From Pseudofrankia saprophytica (lineage in GTDB: Bacteria > Actinomycetota > Actinomycetes > Frankiales > Frankiaceae), in the NCBI RefSeq assembly GCF_000235425.2, contig NZ_KI912266.1, positions 3,539,671-3,603,670 of the forward strand: a stretch of DNA of 64,000 nucleotides, in the 5' to 3' direction. The position numbers and the translations under genes were made by a program. This document shows, one piece after another, positions 30,915-38,668 of the stretch; the stretch's first letter is position 1; each line of letters opens with the position of its first letter. The notes beneath the pieces are model-generated. The model searched no databases. It was not told where the DNA came from and saw nothing but the letters and a program-made list of their open reading frames with translations.

Positions 30915-31595
30915 ATGACAGTCACCTACCAGCTGCCGGTCACCGTTTCGCCGGACATGAGCCTCGCGGAGGCTGCCGGGCTGATGGACCGGGCCGGAGT
31001 CGGCTCGCTGCTCGTCGTCGACCGCGACGTCCTCGTCGGCATCGTCACCGACCGCGACCTGGTGCTGCGCGCCGTCGCCCGGCGGGTCCCGCACGACAGC
31101 CGGATCGACGGCGTGATGACCACCGGTGTGGTTGCCCTGCCCGCGACAGCCGAGCGGGACGAGGTCGTACGGGCCTTCCAGACGCACGCGGTTCGCCGGC
31201 TGCCGCTGATGGACGGCGCCCGCGTCGTCGGGCTCGTCACCCTGGACGACCTGCTCATCGACGCGTCGCCGGCGGAACTGCCGCGTCTCGCCGCCCTCGT
31301 CCGCCAGGAGGTCCGGCACCCGCACCACGAGGCTGGCCTGCCGGTCCTGGTGCACGCGCCGACCCGGCCGGCGCATGCCGTTGGCGCCGAGCCGGGGCGC
31401 CGGCAGGCCAGGGTCGGCGACCAGATCGTCATCCACCGGCACGCGGTTGGCGAACCGGACCGGGACGGGGAAATCCTGGAGGTGCGGCCGCCCGCGGGCG
31501 ACCCTCCGTTCCGGGTGCGCTGGGCGGACACCGGCAAGGTGACGTTCTTCTACCCGGGTCCGGACGCCGAGGTCCGCCACCTCGTTCACCACTGA
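30915..31595 (+). CDS. CBS-pair protein fused to DUF1918
   Basis: 226 residues. The Bateman module (about 1-120) has VGSLLVVDRDVLVGIVTDRDLVL-type and LPLMDGARVVGLVTLDDLLI-type ends. After a linker the C-terminus (about 165-222) is a DUF1918 domain: VGDQIVIHRHAVGEPDRDGE, ILEVRPPAGDPPFRVRW and FYPGPDAEV. DUF1918 is a small beta domain common in actinobacterial stress proteins and is usually a separate polypeptide; here it is joined to a nucleotide-sensing CBS module. GGAGG with 5-base spacing fixes ATG 30915. The gene follows the Rv1738-like gene on the same strand and may be co-regulated. Ligand and target are unknown. Confidence 0.87.
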   Translation: MTVTYQLPVTVSPDMSLAEAAGLMDRAGVGSLLVVDRDVLVGIVTDRDLVLRAVARRVPHDSRIDGVMTTGVVALPATAERDEVVRAFQTHAVRRLPLMDGARVVGLVTLDDLLIDASPAELPRLAALVRQEVRHPHHEAGLPVLVHAPTRPAHAVGAEPGRRQARVGDQIVIHRHAVGEPDRDGEILEVRPPAGDPPFRVRWADTGKVTFFYPGPDAEVRHLVHH

Positions 31596-31649
31596 CCGCC
31601 CGAGTGGACGGCGCCGGCCGGGGCGAGACCTTGCGTCTCCCTCCGGTCG

Positions 31650-31770
31650 GCGTCATGCGTTGCGCGGTGGTGAAGTCGACGGAGCGGTCACGGACCGGCC
31701 TATTGAGCTTGTAGATGTGGTCGCCGAGGAAGAACAGCATGGCGGTGTCGGTCTCGACGGTGCGGACCAC
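31650..31770 (-). pseudogene. Fragment of an Rv2004c-like phosphotransferase/kinase gene
   Basis: Reading leftward from GTG 31770, VRTVETDTAMLFFLGDHIYK continues LNRPVRDRSVDFTTAQRMT. This matches the start of the actinobacterial phosphotransferase/AAA-kinase family, whose consensus is roughly VETHxSxVFLxGDxAYKLKRPVxxxFLDFSTxxxR (Rv2004c, a DosR regulon member, is one). Homology stops after about 40 residues and the remaining several hundred codons are absent; the frame runs on antisense into the CBS-DUF1918 gene. It starts only 20 bases after the stop of the minus-strand CBS gene, so it was probably the next gene of that operon before deletion. The family match is from memory. Confidence 0.6.
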
Positions 31771-31789
31771 CGCCTGGCGGCGAGCGGGT

Positions 31790-32353
31790 TCAGCTGTCAG
31801 CGGGGAGCACCGGGGTGAGCCGGAACAGCACGGGTGTCATCGTCGTGGCCGTGGCTTCTCGGTGCGCTGGCAGCCCGCCGGCGAGCGCGCGGACCAGATC
31901 GCTGGTCGTGACGACGCCGATCAGGTCACCGGCTGGAGTCGTTACGCAGACGGCGTCGGTGCGATCGGCCGCCATCCGCGCGGCGACGTCGCGCAGGGAC
32001 GCGTCCCTGCGTACCCGGAGGGGCGGGTGATCGACGAGGTCGCGGACGGACCTGGCGGCGAGTGGGCGGACCATGCACTCGCTGGCCAACCGTCGGTCGT
32101 CGATCAGTCCGACCAGCCGGGACCCGTCCACGACTGGTAGGTGGCGGATGCCTGCGTGGATCATCAACTCCCAGGCAAGGAGGATGTCGTCGTCCGGGGT
32201 CGTGACCAGGACCCGGGTCGTCATCACCGCATCGACCGGCAGGTCGGCAACGTCGCCCACCGGCGCCCGGAACGTCTCCGAGGCAGAAGGTCGCACGTCT
32301 TCTCGGTCGCTGGGGCTGGGGCCGCATTCTCGTGGGTCGGGCTGTGTCCTCAC
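31790..32353 (-). CDS. CBS-pair protein
   Basis: 187 residues. After a 45-residue polar N-terminal tail there are two CBS motifs: VDAVMTTRVLVTTPDDDILL with IRHLPVVDGSRLVGLIDDRR, then VRDLVDHPPLRVRRDASLRD with AVCVTTPAGDLIGVVTTSDL. It probably binds adenine nucleotides and regulates a partner. GTG 32353 is fixed by GGGGAGG five bases upstream; the longer open frame above it is Arg/Ser-rich and not coding. A DosR-box-like palindrome lies 255 bases upstream. A truncated kinase gene follows it. Confidence 0.82.
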   Translation of the reverse strand: MRTQPDPRECGPSPSDREDVRPSASETFRAPVGDVADLPVDAVMTTRVLVTTPDDDILLAWELMIHAGIRHLPVVDGSRLVGLIDDRRLASECMVRPLAARSVRDLVDHPPLRVRRDASLRDVAARMAADRTDAVCVTTPAGDLIGVVTTSDLVRALAGGLPAHREATATTMTPVLFRLTPVLPADS

Positions 32354-32964
32354 CCGTGCCTCCCCTGGATCAACCGGCCCGGTCCGTCGATGACCGCGGT
32401 CGCCGGTTTGCCGACTCCATCGTGAGGCGCCACGTGCGGTGGCACGACCGGCAGAAGTCGCTGATGAGACGGAGCCGTTCGGACCACCGCTCACGGACGT
32501 CCGGCACAGGCAGCGATCAGCGGCACCGGCCACCAGCGGCGGCTCTTCGTCGGTGCGCGGTCCTGGCGAGGCGCTGGCCGTGTTCGGACCTATGAGACGT
32601 GCGGGCCGGACCGAAAGTCCCTGTTGATGGGGGCGGCTGCGGGGCAATCGTGGGATCCACCTCGACGACGGTGCACCTCCCCCCGGCGGGCTGTCGGCGA
32701 TCGATCATGGCTTCGGCGGCGTGCTGGGGTCAGCCCGCGAGCCTTGGACCATGACGAGGGGCAACATCCTTCGTCGCGATGCGTCGGTAGTCGGACACAG
32801 TTTTGGATCGGCCGCCTCGTCCCGTAGCCGTAACGCCCTCCAGTGACCACCAGAAGACGGCGGGCGAGTCAACCACATCTCGTGGTGCCTGATCACTCGG
32901 GGCACCTTGTTGCGCCTGCAACGGAGGGAAAAGGCGGAAGCATGCGTGAATATGCGGAGACTAG
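32354..32964. other. Divergent intergenic region between CBS gene and haem-sensor kinase gene
   Basis: 611 bases. No supported gene on either strand: all frames are Arg/Pro/Ser-rich shadows. It holds the best match to a mycobacterial DosR box in the window (32608-32621) and presumably both promoters. Confidence 0.55.
32608..32621 (-). promoter_or_regulatory. Probable DosR/DevR box
   Basis: Read on the minus strand the site is GGGACTTTCGGTCC, one base away from the mycobacterial consensus GGGACTTNNGGCCC. It sits between the divergent CBS gene and the DosS-like kinase gene, so it could control either or both, including feedback on the sensor itself. Confidence 0.5.
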
Positions 32965-34746
32965 ATGGCCGGTTGCACACAGTTTGGCTACGCTCCGGCC
33001 GTGGATGCAGTCAGCCGAGCGGACGTTTGGGCCGACCCGTTTGAGGCGCGGCGGTCCGAGCCACCGCTTGATGGTGACGACCTGATGTTTCCGACTGTTG
33101 CTCGCCTTGAGCTCGATGAGTTGCTGGCGCAGTTGGTCGACCGTGCCCAGGACGTCATGGCCACTCAGGGCCGGCTGCGGGGCCTGTTGCGCGCACACCG
33201 GATGGTGACGGCGGACCTGCGGCTGCCGACACTTCTGCGGCTGGTGGTCGAGGCCGCGTGCGATCTCCTGGACGCGCGGTACGGGGCGCTGGGAGTGGTG
33301 GCCCCCGACAGGACCCTCGAGGAGTTCGTCCACGTCGGCATCGACCCCGCGGACGTCACGCGCATCGGCCACCTGCCAACCGGTCAGGGCGTCCTGGGCG
33401 TTCTGATCGACGACCCGCATCCCCGCCGGGTGGACGACATCGCCCGCGACCCGAACGCCATCGGCTTCCCGCCCGGGCACCCACCGATGCACACGTTCCT
33501 CGGAGTGCCCATCACCGTGCGTGGCGAGGTATTCGGCAACCTGTACCTGACCGAGAAACGCGACGGCCGGCCCTTCACCGCCGAGGACGAGGAACTCGCG
33601 CTCGCGCTGGCGGTCACCGCCGGAGTCGCGATCGACAACGCCCGGCTGTTCGACGAGGCGCAGCGGCGACACCAGTGGATGAGGGCGTCTGCCGAGGTGA
33701 CCCACGAGTTGATGACGGAACCAGCAGAGCCGATCGACCTGGTTGTCGAGCGGGCGCGAGCCACCGCGCATGCCGACTACGCGGCCATGATCACCCGCGG
33801 TGACGATCCCGCCGCCGCGGTCGTGGAGGTCGCGGCCGGAGCGGACACCGCGGGAAACGCGGTTCCCCTCGATGGCAGCCTGACCGGGCGCGTACTCGCC
33901 GAACAGCACCCCGTGCTCACCGATGACGCCGCCGCGGACGCCTGCGATCTGGAACGAGGACCTGACATCGGGTGCCTCATCGCTCTGCCGCTGCGGGCCA
34001 GCACGGACGCCGACCGCCGTGTTCTCCTCCTGGGGCGCGCCCACGGACGTCAGGTGTTCACGGCCCCCGACCTCGACATGGCATCAAGCTTCGCCGGACA
34101 CGTGGCGGTCGCCCTGGAGCTCGCCCGGTCCAAGTCCGAGCGGGAACGACTCGTGGTGCTGGCCGACCGCGGTCGGATCGCCCGTGACCTTCACGATCAC
34201 GTCATCCAGCGAATGTTCGCCGTCGCGTTGGGTATCCAGGACGTCGCGCAATACGAGAAGACCGCGAACGCGGACCGCCTCAACGGCTTCGTCGAGGACA
34301 TCGACGCGACGATCAAGGACATTCGGCGGTCGATCTTCGAGCTGCGAGGAACCGCCCAGCTCGGGCGCGGGAACCTGCGCTCCGCCGTCGAGAAGATCGC
34401 CGCGGACGCCAAAGCCGGACTCGGCTTCGCGCCGACGGTGACCTGCGCCGGCCCTCTCGACACCGTCGTCGACGACACGCTGGCCGCCCACCTGCTGGCG
34501 GTGGTACGGGAAGCGGTGTCCAACGCGGCTCGGCACGCCCACGCCACCGCACTGCGGGTCAGCGTCCGCCTGGAGAACGACGAGATCGTCATCGACGCCG
34601 AGGACGATGGCGTGGGAATCGGGGACGCGGTCCGCAGCAGCGGGCTGACCAACCTGCGAGAGCGTGCCGACTCGCTCGGCGGGACGTTCCGGCTGACGGT
34701 TCCCACCGGGGGCGGCACCCACCTGCGCTGGACAGCTCCGATCTAG
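32965..34746 (+). CDS. DosS/DosT-like haem-GAF sensor histidine kinase
   Basis: 593 residues, close to DosS (578). The N-terminal coil is followed by GAF-A (about 90-230), GAF-B (about 245-385), and HisKA_3 and HATPase domains. In GAF-A, GFPPGHPPMHTFLGVP holds His172 and FGNLYLTEK holds Tyr194. These match the haem-ligand His149 and distal Tyr171 of DosS, with the same 22-residue spacing. The phospho-acceptor is His410 in IARDLHDHVIQRMF; the ATP site has VVREAVSNAARHAHA, DDGVGIG and SGLTNLRERADSLGG. Such kinases are inactive with O2 on the haem and active when it is lost or replaced by NO/CO. There are no membrane segments. ATG 32965 has a GGAG leader. The DosR-like regulator follows; in M. 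tuberculosis the order is the reverse. Confidence 0.92.
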   Translation: MAGCTQFGYAPAVDAVSRADVWADPFEARRSEPPLDGDDLMFPTVARLELDELLAQLVDRAQDVMATQGRLRGLLRAHRMVTADLRLPTLLRLVVEAACDLLDARYGALGVVAPDRTLEEFVHVGIDPADVTRIGHLPTGQGVLGVLIDDPHPRRVDDIARDPNAIGFPPGHPPMHTFLGVPITVRGEVFGNLYLTEKRDGRPFTAEDEELALALAVTAGVAIDNARLFDEAQRRHQWMRASAEVTHELMTEPAEPIDLVVERARATAHADYAAMITRGDDPAAAVVEVAAGADTAGNAVPLDGSLTGRVLAEQHPVLTDDAAADACDLERGPDIGCLIALPLRASTDADRRVLLLGRAHGRQVFTAPDLDMASSFAGHVAVALELARSKSERERLVVLADRGRIARDLHDHVIQRMFAVALGIQDVAQYEKTANADRLNGFVEDIDATIKDIRRSIFELRGTAQLGRGNLRSAVEKIAADAKAGLGFAPTVTCAGPLDTVVDDTLAAHLLAVVREAVSNAARHAHATALRVSVRLENDEIVIDAEDDGVGIGDAVRSSGLTNLRERADSLGGTFRLTVPTGGGTHLRWTAPI

Positions 34747-34776
34747 GTCCCCAGCCTGCGCGATGCCGTCGGCGGC

Positions 34777-34856
34777 GGGACCTTCGTAGTCATCGGAACC
34801 CATCGACGTGCGTCCGCGCCGGTCGTTGGGCGTGCGCGCCGCATGACGAAGGTCCC
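34777..34856. repeat. Long-range inverted repeat in the kinase-regulator gap
   Basis: GGGACCTTCGT (34777-34787) and ACGAAGGTCCC (34846-34856) are exact 11-bp inverted copies 58 bases apart, the only notable content of the 148-base gap between kinase and regulator. Each arm resembles half of a DosR box (GGGAC-YTT). They could be two binding half-sites for autoregulation, or the feet of an mRNA stem. Confidence 0.55.
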
Positions 34857-34894
34857 GAGGTCGCCACTCCGGTCGACGGATATCGGTCGAGGTC

Positions 34895-35569
34895 ATGCCG
34901 CGTATCGTCCTCGGCGTGGAGAAGATTACGGTATTCATCCTCGACGACCACGAAATCGTACGAAATGGTCTACGGCGCACCCTGGAGCGTCATGACGACA
35001 TCGAGGTGGTGGGGGAAGCCGGGCTCGTGGCGGAGGCGCTGCGGCGTATACCTGCCCTGACACCCAACGTGGCGATCCTCGACGGCCGGCTGCCAGACGG
35101 CAGCGGGATCGACGTCTGCCGCGAGATCCGGTCGCAGTATCCAGGCGTCGCCTGCCTGATCCTGACCTCGTTCGACGATGACGATGCCCTCTTCTCCGCC
35201 ATCATGGCCGGCGCCGCGGGCTACGTGCTCAAGGAGATCCGCGGCACCGACCTGGTGGGCGCGATCCGGACGGTGGCGTCCGGCCAGTCGCTGCTGTCGC
35301 CGTCGGTGACGCAGCGGGTGCTCGCCCGGCTGCGCGAGGGACCGAAGCAGGATCCGGTCCTCGCGGAGCTCAGCCCCCGCGAACGCGAGATTCTGGGGCT
35401 CGTCGCCGAAGGCCTCACCAACCGCCAGATCGGAACACGTATTCACCTGTCCGAGAAGACCGTCAAGAACTACGTGTCGAGCATCCTGGACAAACTCGGG
35501 CTGACCAGCCGCACCCAGGCCGCCGTCCTCGCGTCCAAGCACCTCGGTCAGGACCACCCGGCCTCCTGA
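34895..35569 (+). CDS. DosR/DevR-like NarL-family response regulator
   Basis: 224 residues (DosR is 217). The receiver domain begins VFILDDHEIVRNGLRRTLER; phospho-acceptor Asp63 is in AILDGRLPDGSGI; the Thr/Ser and Lys switch residues are in LILTSFDDDD and GYVLKEIRG. The LuxR HTH (about 150-215) has LSPREREILGLVAEGLTNRQ and LSEKTVKNYVSSILDKLGL; the Lys and Asn of KTVKN are the DNA-contacting residues known from DosR. It should bind palindromic DosR-type boxes when phosphorylated by the kinase upstream. ATG 34895 is annotated; GTG 34916 would give an N-terminus closer to DosR, and neither has a strong ribosome binding site. Confidence 0.92.
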   Translation: MPRIVLGVEKITVFILDDHEIVRNGLRRTLERHDDIEVVGEAGLVAEALRRIPALTPNVAILDGRLPDGSGIDVCREIRSQYPGVACLILTSFDDDDALFSAIMAGAAGYVLKEIRGTDLVGAIRTVASGQSLLSPSVTQRVLARLREGPKQDPVLAELSPREREILGLVAEGLTNRQIGTRIHLSEKTVKNYVSSILDKLGLTSRTQAAVLASKHLGQDHPAS

Positions 35570-35634
35570 CTCGCGCTGATGCCGGGTAGCGGGCGACCCA
35601 AGCCAGACAGGTCGCCCGCTACCTGGCGACCAGG

Positions 35635-36033
35635 TCACACGGGGTCGGAAGCGGTGCCGCCGGCGCCATCACCCGGGGGCCGCGCGGACGGGCCCGTGCG
35701 GATCGACTCGCTCCGGCGAGGGCGATCCTCCTGCCGGACGAGTCTCGCCCGCAACCGGGCCTGAAGTAGGTCGGTCGCTTCGCGCAGCGTTGTTCCCTCC
35801 CCCTGTGCCCGCACCTGGGTCCCGTTGACGTCCAGACTCGCCGTCGCCGACGCCGGGACCGTGCCAGGTCGTCCGCCCGTATCGAGCCTGATCTGCGTGT
35901 GCAAGATCGGTTCGTGGCACAGGCGTGCCAACGCGCTCACCTTCTCCACGGCATAGTCGCGTGCTGGCTGGGGCACGGGGCCGGAGATCTGGAACGTGAC
36001 GACACCGAGATCGTTCCGCGAAGTGCTGGTCAT
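35635..36033 (-). CDS. Short HPF/RaiA-like ribosome hibernation protein
   Basis: 132 residues. The region from about 10 to 95 (VTFQISGPVPQPARDYAVEK, HTQIRLDTGGRPGTVPASAT, ASLDVNGTQVRAQGEGTTLR, EATDLLQARLRARL) has the beta-alpha-beta-beta-beta-alpha pattern of the S30AE/HPF N-domain, which binds the 30S decoding region and blocks tRNA and mRNA. The C-terminal dimerisation domain of long HPF is missing; a polar, disordered tail takes its place. Mycobacterial Rv0079, in the DosR regulon, has a related N-domain. GGAGAAGAAA before ATG 36033 fixes the start. It converges with the DosR-like regulator gene. Confidence 0.75.
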   Translation of the reverse strand: MTSTSRNDLGVVTFQISGPVPQPARDYAVEKVSALARLCHEPILHTQIRLDTGGRPGTVPASATASLDVNGTQVRAQGEGTTLREATDLLQARLRARLVRQEDRPRRSESIRTGPSARPPGDGAGGTASDPV

Positions 36034-36090
36034 TTTCTTCTCCAGGATGCATCGCCTTGCCGTGCATTCAGCTGCCCATCGGCGGATGAG

Positions 36091-36555
36091 TCACATGTCG
36101 GTCGGCCTTTCCGATCGGGAGTTGCCGAATCCGAGTAGCGGTCCGAACTCGGCGTTCCAGTCGATCAAGCCGGCCTCGATCTCGGGCGGGACGGCCGTGT
36201 AGGTGCGGCGCAGAAAGGCCGCGACTCGCTGGGATGGCATTTCCAGGTCGGCCTGGCCGTCCGGGGTCGTCAGCGTCAGGGCCGTGACCCGCCGTTTGGC
36301 ACCGCAGGCCAGCCGGACCCGTACGTCGCCCACGTCAGGCGGTCGAGGACCGCCCGCCTTCAGCAGGGCGCGCGCGAACGTCCACTCGACGTTCTTGTCG
36401 GCCGCCATCCGAATGACGAGTGTTATCGCGATGGGGTCGGCGGGATCAAAACTCAGATGGCCGGTCAGCGGCAGCCGCTCCCCGTTGTCGACGACCAGGC
36501 CGATCGGCAGGTCGCAGGTGATCTTCTTTGCCGCGGATGACCGGTGATGCAGCAT
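36091..36555 (-). CDS. SsgA/SsgB-like sporulation and cell-division protein
   Basis: 154 residues. ITCDLPIGLVVDNGERLPLT, YDTADPYAV-like FDPADPIAITLVIRMAADKN, VEWTFARALLKAGG, GDVRVRLACG and a C-terminal MPSQRVAAFLRRTYTAVPPE match the SsgA-like family, which is confined to morphologically complex actinomycetes. SsgA-like proteins steer septum placement and spore wall building; SsgB recruits FtsZ. The N-terminal 10 residues (LHHRSSAAKK) are basic. ATG 36555 follows GAGGAGGGTCGAG. It is upstream of and co-directional with the HPF-like gene, and divergent from a membrane protein gene across a gap with a DosR-type box, linking sporulation and dormancy genes. Confidence 0.85.
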   Translation of the reverse strand: MLHHRSSAAKKITCDLPIGLVVDNGERLPLTGHLSFDPADPIAITLVIRMAADKNVEWTFARALLKAGGPRPPDVGDVRVRLACGAKRRVTALTLTTPDGQADLEMPSQRVAAFLRRTYTAVPPEIEAGLIDWNAEFGPLLGFGNSRSERPTDM

Positions 36556-36899
36556 CTCGACCCTCCTCGTCTTCTGCCGCGGTCCGTTCTGTGCTGGCCT
36601 AACCAATTTGCCGCCTGACCACGGCCTGGTCCTGAGACGACCGGCCGGACTTGGTAGGAGGAACGGACCTCTTGCAACGGCCCCGATAGACGCCAGGGTC
36701 CCGGCGAACGGGACTGTTGCCCCGTCGGCGCGGGGACCAACGCACCGTGACGGCCAGCCTGACGAGCGAGCGACCGCGCGAGGCCGCTGGACGTCGCGAA
36801 GGCCACGTCGCGAAGGTCAAGGCGCGAAGGCCGAATGGCACGGGTGGACCGGCCGGCAGTCATCTCGTTACCCGGCCTTCTGGGTGGGAGCCTGTGACC
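36556..36899. other. Divergent intergenic region with DosR-type box
   Basis: 344 bases between the SsgA-like and small membrane protein genes. Besides the box at 36710-36723 I see only GC-rich spacer with no convincing gene. Confidence 0.55.
36710..36723. promoter_or_regulatory. Probable DosR/DevR box
   Basis: GGGACTGTTGCCCC fits GGGNC-N4-GNCCC at every fixed position and differs from GGGACTTNNGGCCC at two. It is about 155 bases from the start of the SsgA-like gene and 177 from that of the membrane protein gene. Confidence 0.45.
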
Positions 36900-37331
36900 A
36901 TGACCGCCGCGCTATGCCTCTTCGTTTTCACCGTTGGAGCCATCTTCACCTTCGCGGTCCATGCCGAACCGGCCAGCATTGATTTCACCGCCGTCGGCGT
37001 CATCCTGATGGCGGTGAGCGCCTTCGCCTTCGTTCTCGCGATCGGTCGGGATTTCTGGCGTGATCGGGTTTATCAGGAGCGAGTCCGCCAGGGGACCGCA
37101 CCTCCGATGCCGATCGACCACTCGCTTCTTGTCGACCGCGACGCTCCCATCGAGGGCGAACGGCACAGCACGGGTGGTGCCTGGCGCCACGACCCGACTA
37201 CGGACGCCTGGCATCGCGAGCGCGACGAAGGCCGCAGCGGCGCCGACGGTCCACTCGGTGCGGATGACCGCGGCGCTCGTGGCGCCAGCCACGCGGCCTC
37301 CCGCGGCGAACACACCGAGACCAGGGCGTGA
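36900..37331 (+). CDS. Small membrane protein (DUF6458-like)
   Basis: 143 residues. Two close hydrophobic helices (about 3-22 and 30-50: TAALCLFVFTVGAIFTFAV and FTAVGVILMAVSAFAFVLAI) are followed by a long hydrophilic C-terminal tail rich in Asp, Arg, His and Gly. The helix pair resembles small actinobacterial membrane proteins of the DUF6458 kind; the tail does not. Start: ATG 36900 lies nine bases after GGGAG; GTG 36894 is possible. It ends 140 bases before the hydrogenase operon, on the same strand. Function unknown. Confidence 0.65.
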   Translation: MTAALCLFVFTVGAIFTFAVHAEPASIDFTAVGVILMAVSAFAFVLAIGRDFWRDRVYQERVRQGTAPPMPIDHSLLVDRDAPIEGERHSTGGAWRHDPTTDAWHRERDEGRSGADGPLGADDRGARGASHAASRGEHTETRA

Positions 37332-37471
37332 TCCGACGGCGCCGGTGGGCGCTCGGTGGTTGATGGTCATCCGGTCGACGCCGGTGCTGGCGTTCGGCTC
37401 GGTGTCAGTCCGCCGCCGCCGGGGATACTCCGACAGCACTGAGAGTGTCGTTCCGATGACGGTGGGGGGCC

Positions 37472-38668
37472 ATGGCTGCGGAGACTCGGGCGCCAGAGAC
37501 CGTCGTCGCGCCGGCGGAGTTGGACAACCTCATCGGGGTGCTTCGCGGCCGTGGGTACCAGGTGATCGGGCCGACCATCCGCGATGGCGCGATCATCTAC
37601 GCCGAGATCACCACCGCGGCGCAGCTGCCCACGGGATGGACGGACGCGCAGGAAGCGGCCACCTACCGGCTCGAGCGACGGTCGGATGAGGCCCGGTTCG
37701 GCTATGCCGTCGGGCCGCACTCGTGGAAGCAGTGCCTCCTGCCGCCCCGGCTCCGCCTGCTGCGTGTCCAGCGTGACCCGGAGCGCGGCTTCGACGTGCG
37801 GGAGGAACCTCCGCCCGATCGGCCGATGGCGCTCCTTGGTGTGCGCTCGTGCGAACTGCACGCGATCGCGATCCAGGACCGGATCCTCGCGGACGGCCGC
37901 CACCCGGACGACGACTATGCGGCGCGACGCGCGGACCTGTTCATCGTCGCGGTGAACTGCCATGAACCGGGCGGCACCTGCTTCTGTGCGTCGATGGACA
38001 CCGGCCCAGCCGTCAGCTCCGGCTATGACCTCGTGCTCAGCGAGATCCTCGACGGCGAACACCGGCTGCTCGTCGAGGCCGGCACGGCCCGCGGCCGCGA
38101 GGTTCTCGACCAGCTGGCCAGCCAGCCCGCGCGACCAGTCGACAGGGAGGCGGCGGCAGCCGCGGTGCGCGCGGCCGCTGACCGGATGGGCCGTACCGTC
38201 GAGGCGCGGGGACTGCGCGACCTGCTCGCGGACAACCTGGAGCACCCGCGCTGGGACGACGTCGCCGGGCGCTGCCTGACCTGCGGCAACTGCACCATGG
38301 TCTGCCCGACCTGCTTCTGCACCACCGTCGAGGACGTCGGTGACCTGGCGGGCGGGACGGCGGAACGCTGGCGCAGCTGGGAGTCCTGCTTCTCCCTCGA
38401 CCACTCCCACCTGCACGGCGGCGACGTCCGAGCCGCCCCGCGCTCGCGCTACCGTCAGTGGCTGACCCACAAGTTCGGCACCTGGCACGACCAGTTCGGG
38501 ACGTCCGGCTGCGTCGGCTGCGGACGCTGCATCACCTGGTGTCCTGTCGGCATCGACGTCACCGAGGAACTCGCGGCGATCCGCGGGAACGACGTGGACG
38601 GTGACCCGCCGGCTGTCCACCTGCCGCCGCCGACGGACGACGCCGCCGCCAGGGACGCGCAGCGGTGA
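37472..38668 (+). CDS. hyhB: Hydrogenase iron-sulfur subunit (HyhB-like, group 3b)
   Basis: 398 residues. The first 250 residues form the domain typical of sulfhydrogenase beta subunits ([50 protein letters not shown]). The last part has two cluster-binding motifs, [16 protein letters not shown] (about 268) and [14 protein letters not shown] (about 347), for two [4Fe-4S] clusters. It passes electrons between the NAD(P) module and the hydrogenase small subunit in the cytoplasm. First gene of a five-gene overlapping operon, with GGGGGG-CC before its ATG. The M. smegmatis counterpart (Hyh) is induced in hypoxia under DosR control. No clear DosR-type box was found in the 140 bases upstream. Confidence 0.9.
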   Translation: MAAETRAPETVVAPAELDNLIGVLRGRGYQVIGPTIRDGAIIYAEITTAAQLPTGWTDAQEAATYRLERRSDEARFGYAVGPHSWKQCLLPPRLRLLRVQRDPERGFDVREEPPPDRPMALLGVRSCELHAIAIQDRILADGRHPDDDYAARRADLFIVAVNCHEPGGTCFCASMDTGPAVSSGYDLVLSEILDGEHRLLVEAGTARGREVLDQLASQPARPVDREAAAAAVRAAADRMGRTVEARGLRDLLADNLEHPRWDDVAGRCLTCGNCTMVCPTCFCTTVEDVGDLAGGTAERWRSWESCFSLDHSHLHGGDVRAAPRSRYRQWLTHKFGTWHDQFGTSGCVGCGRCITWCPVGIDVTEELAAIRGNDVDGDPPAVHLPPPTDDAAARDAQR

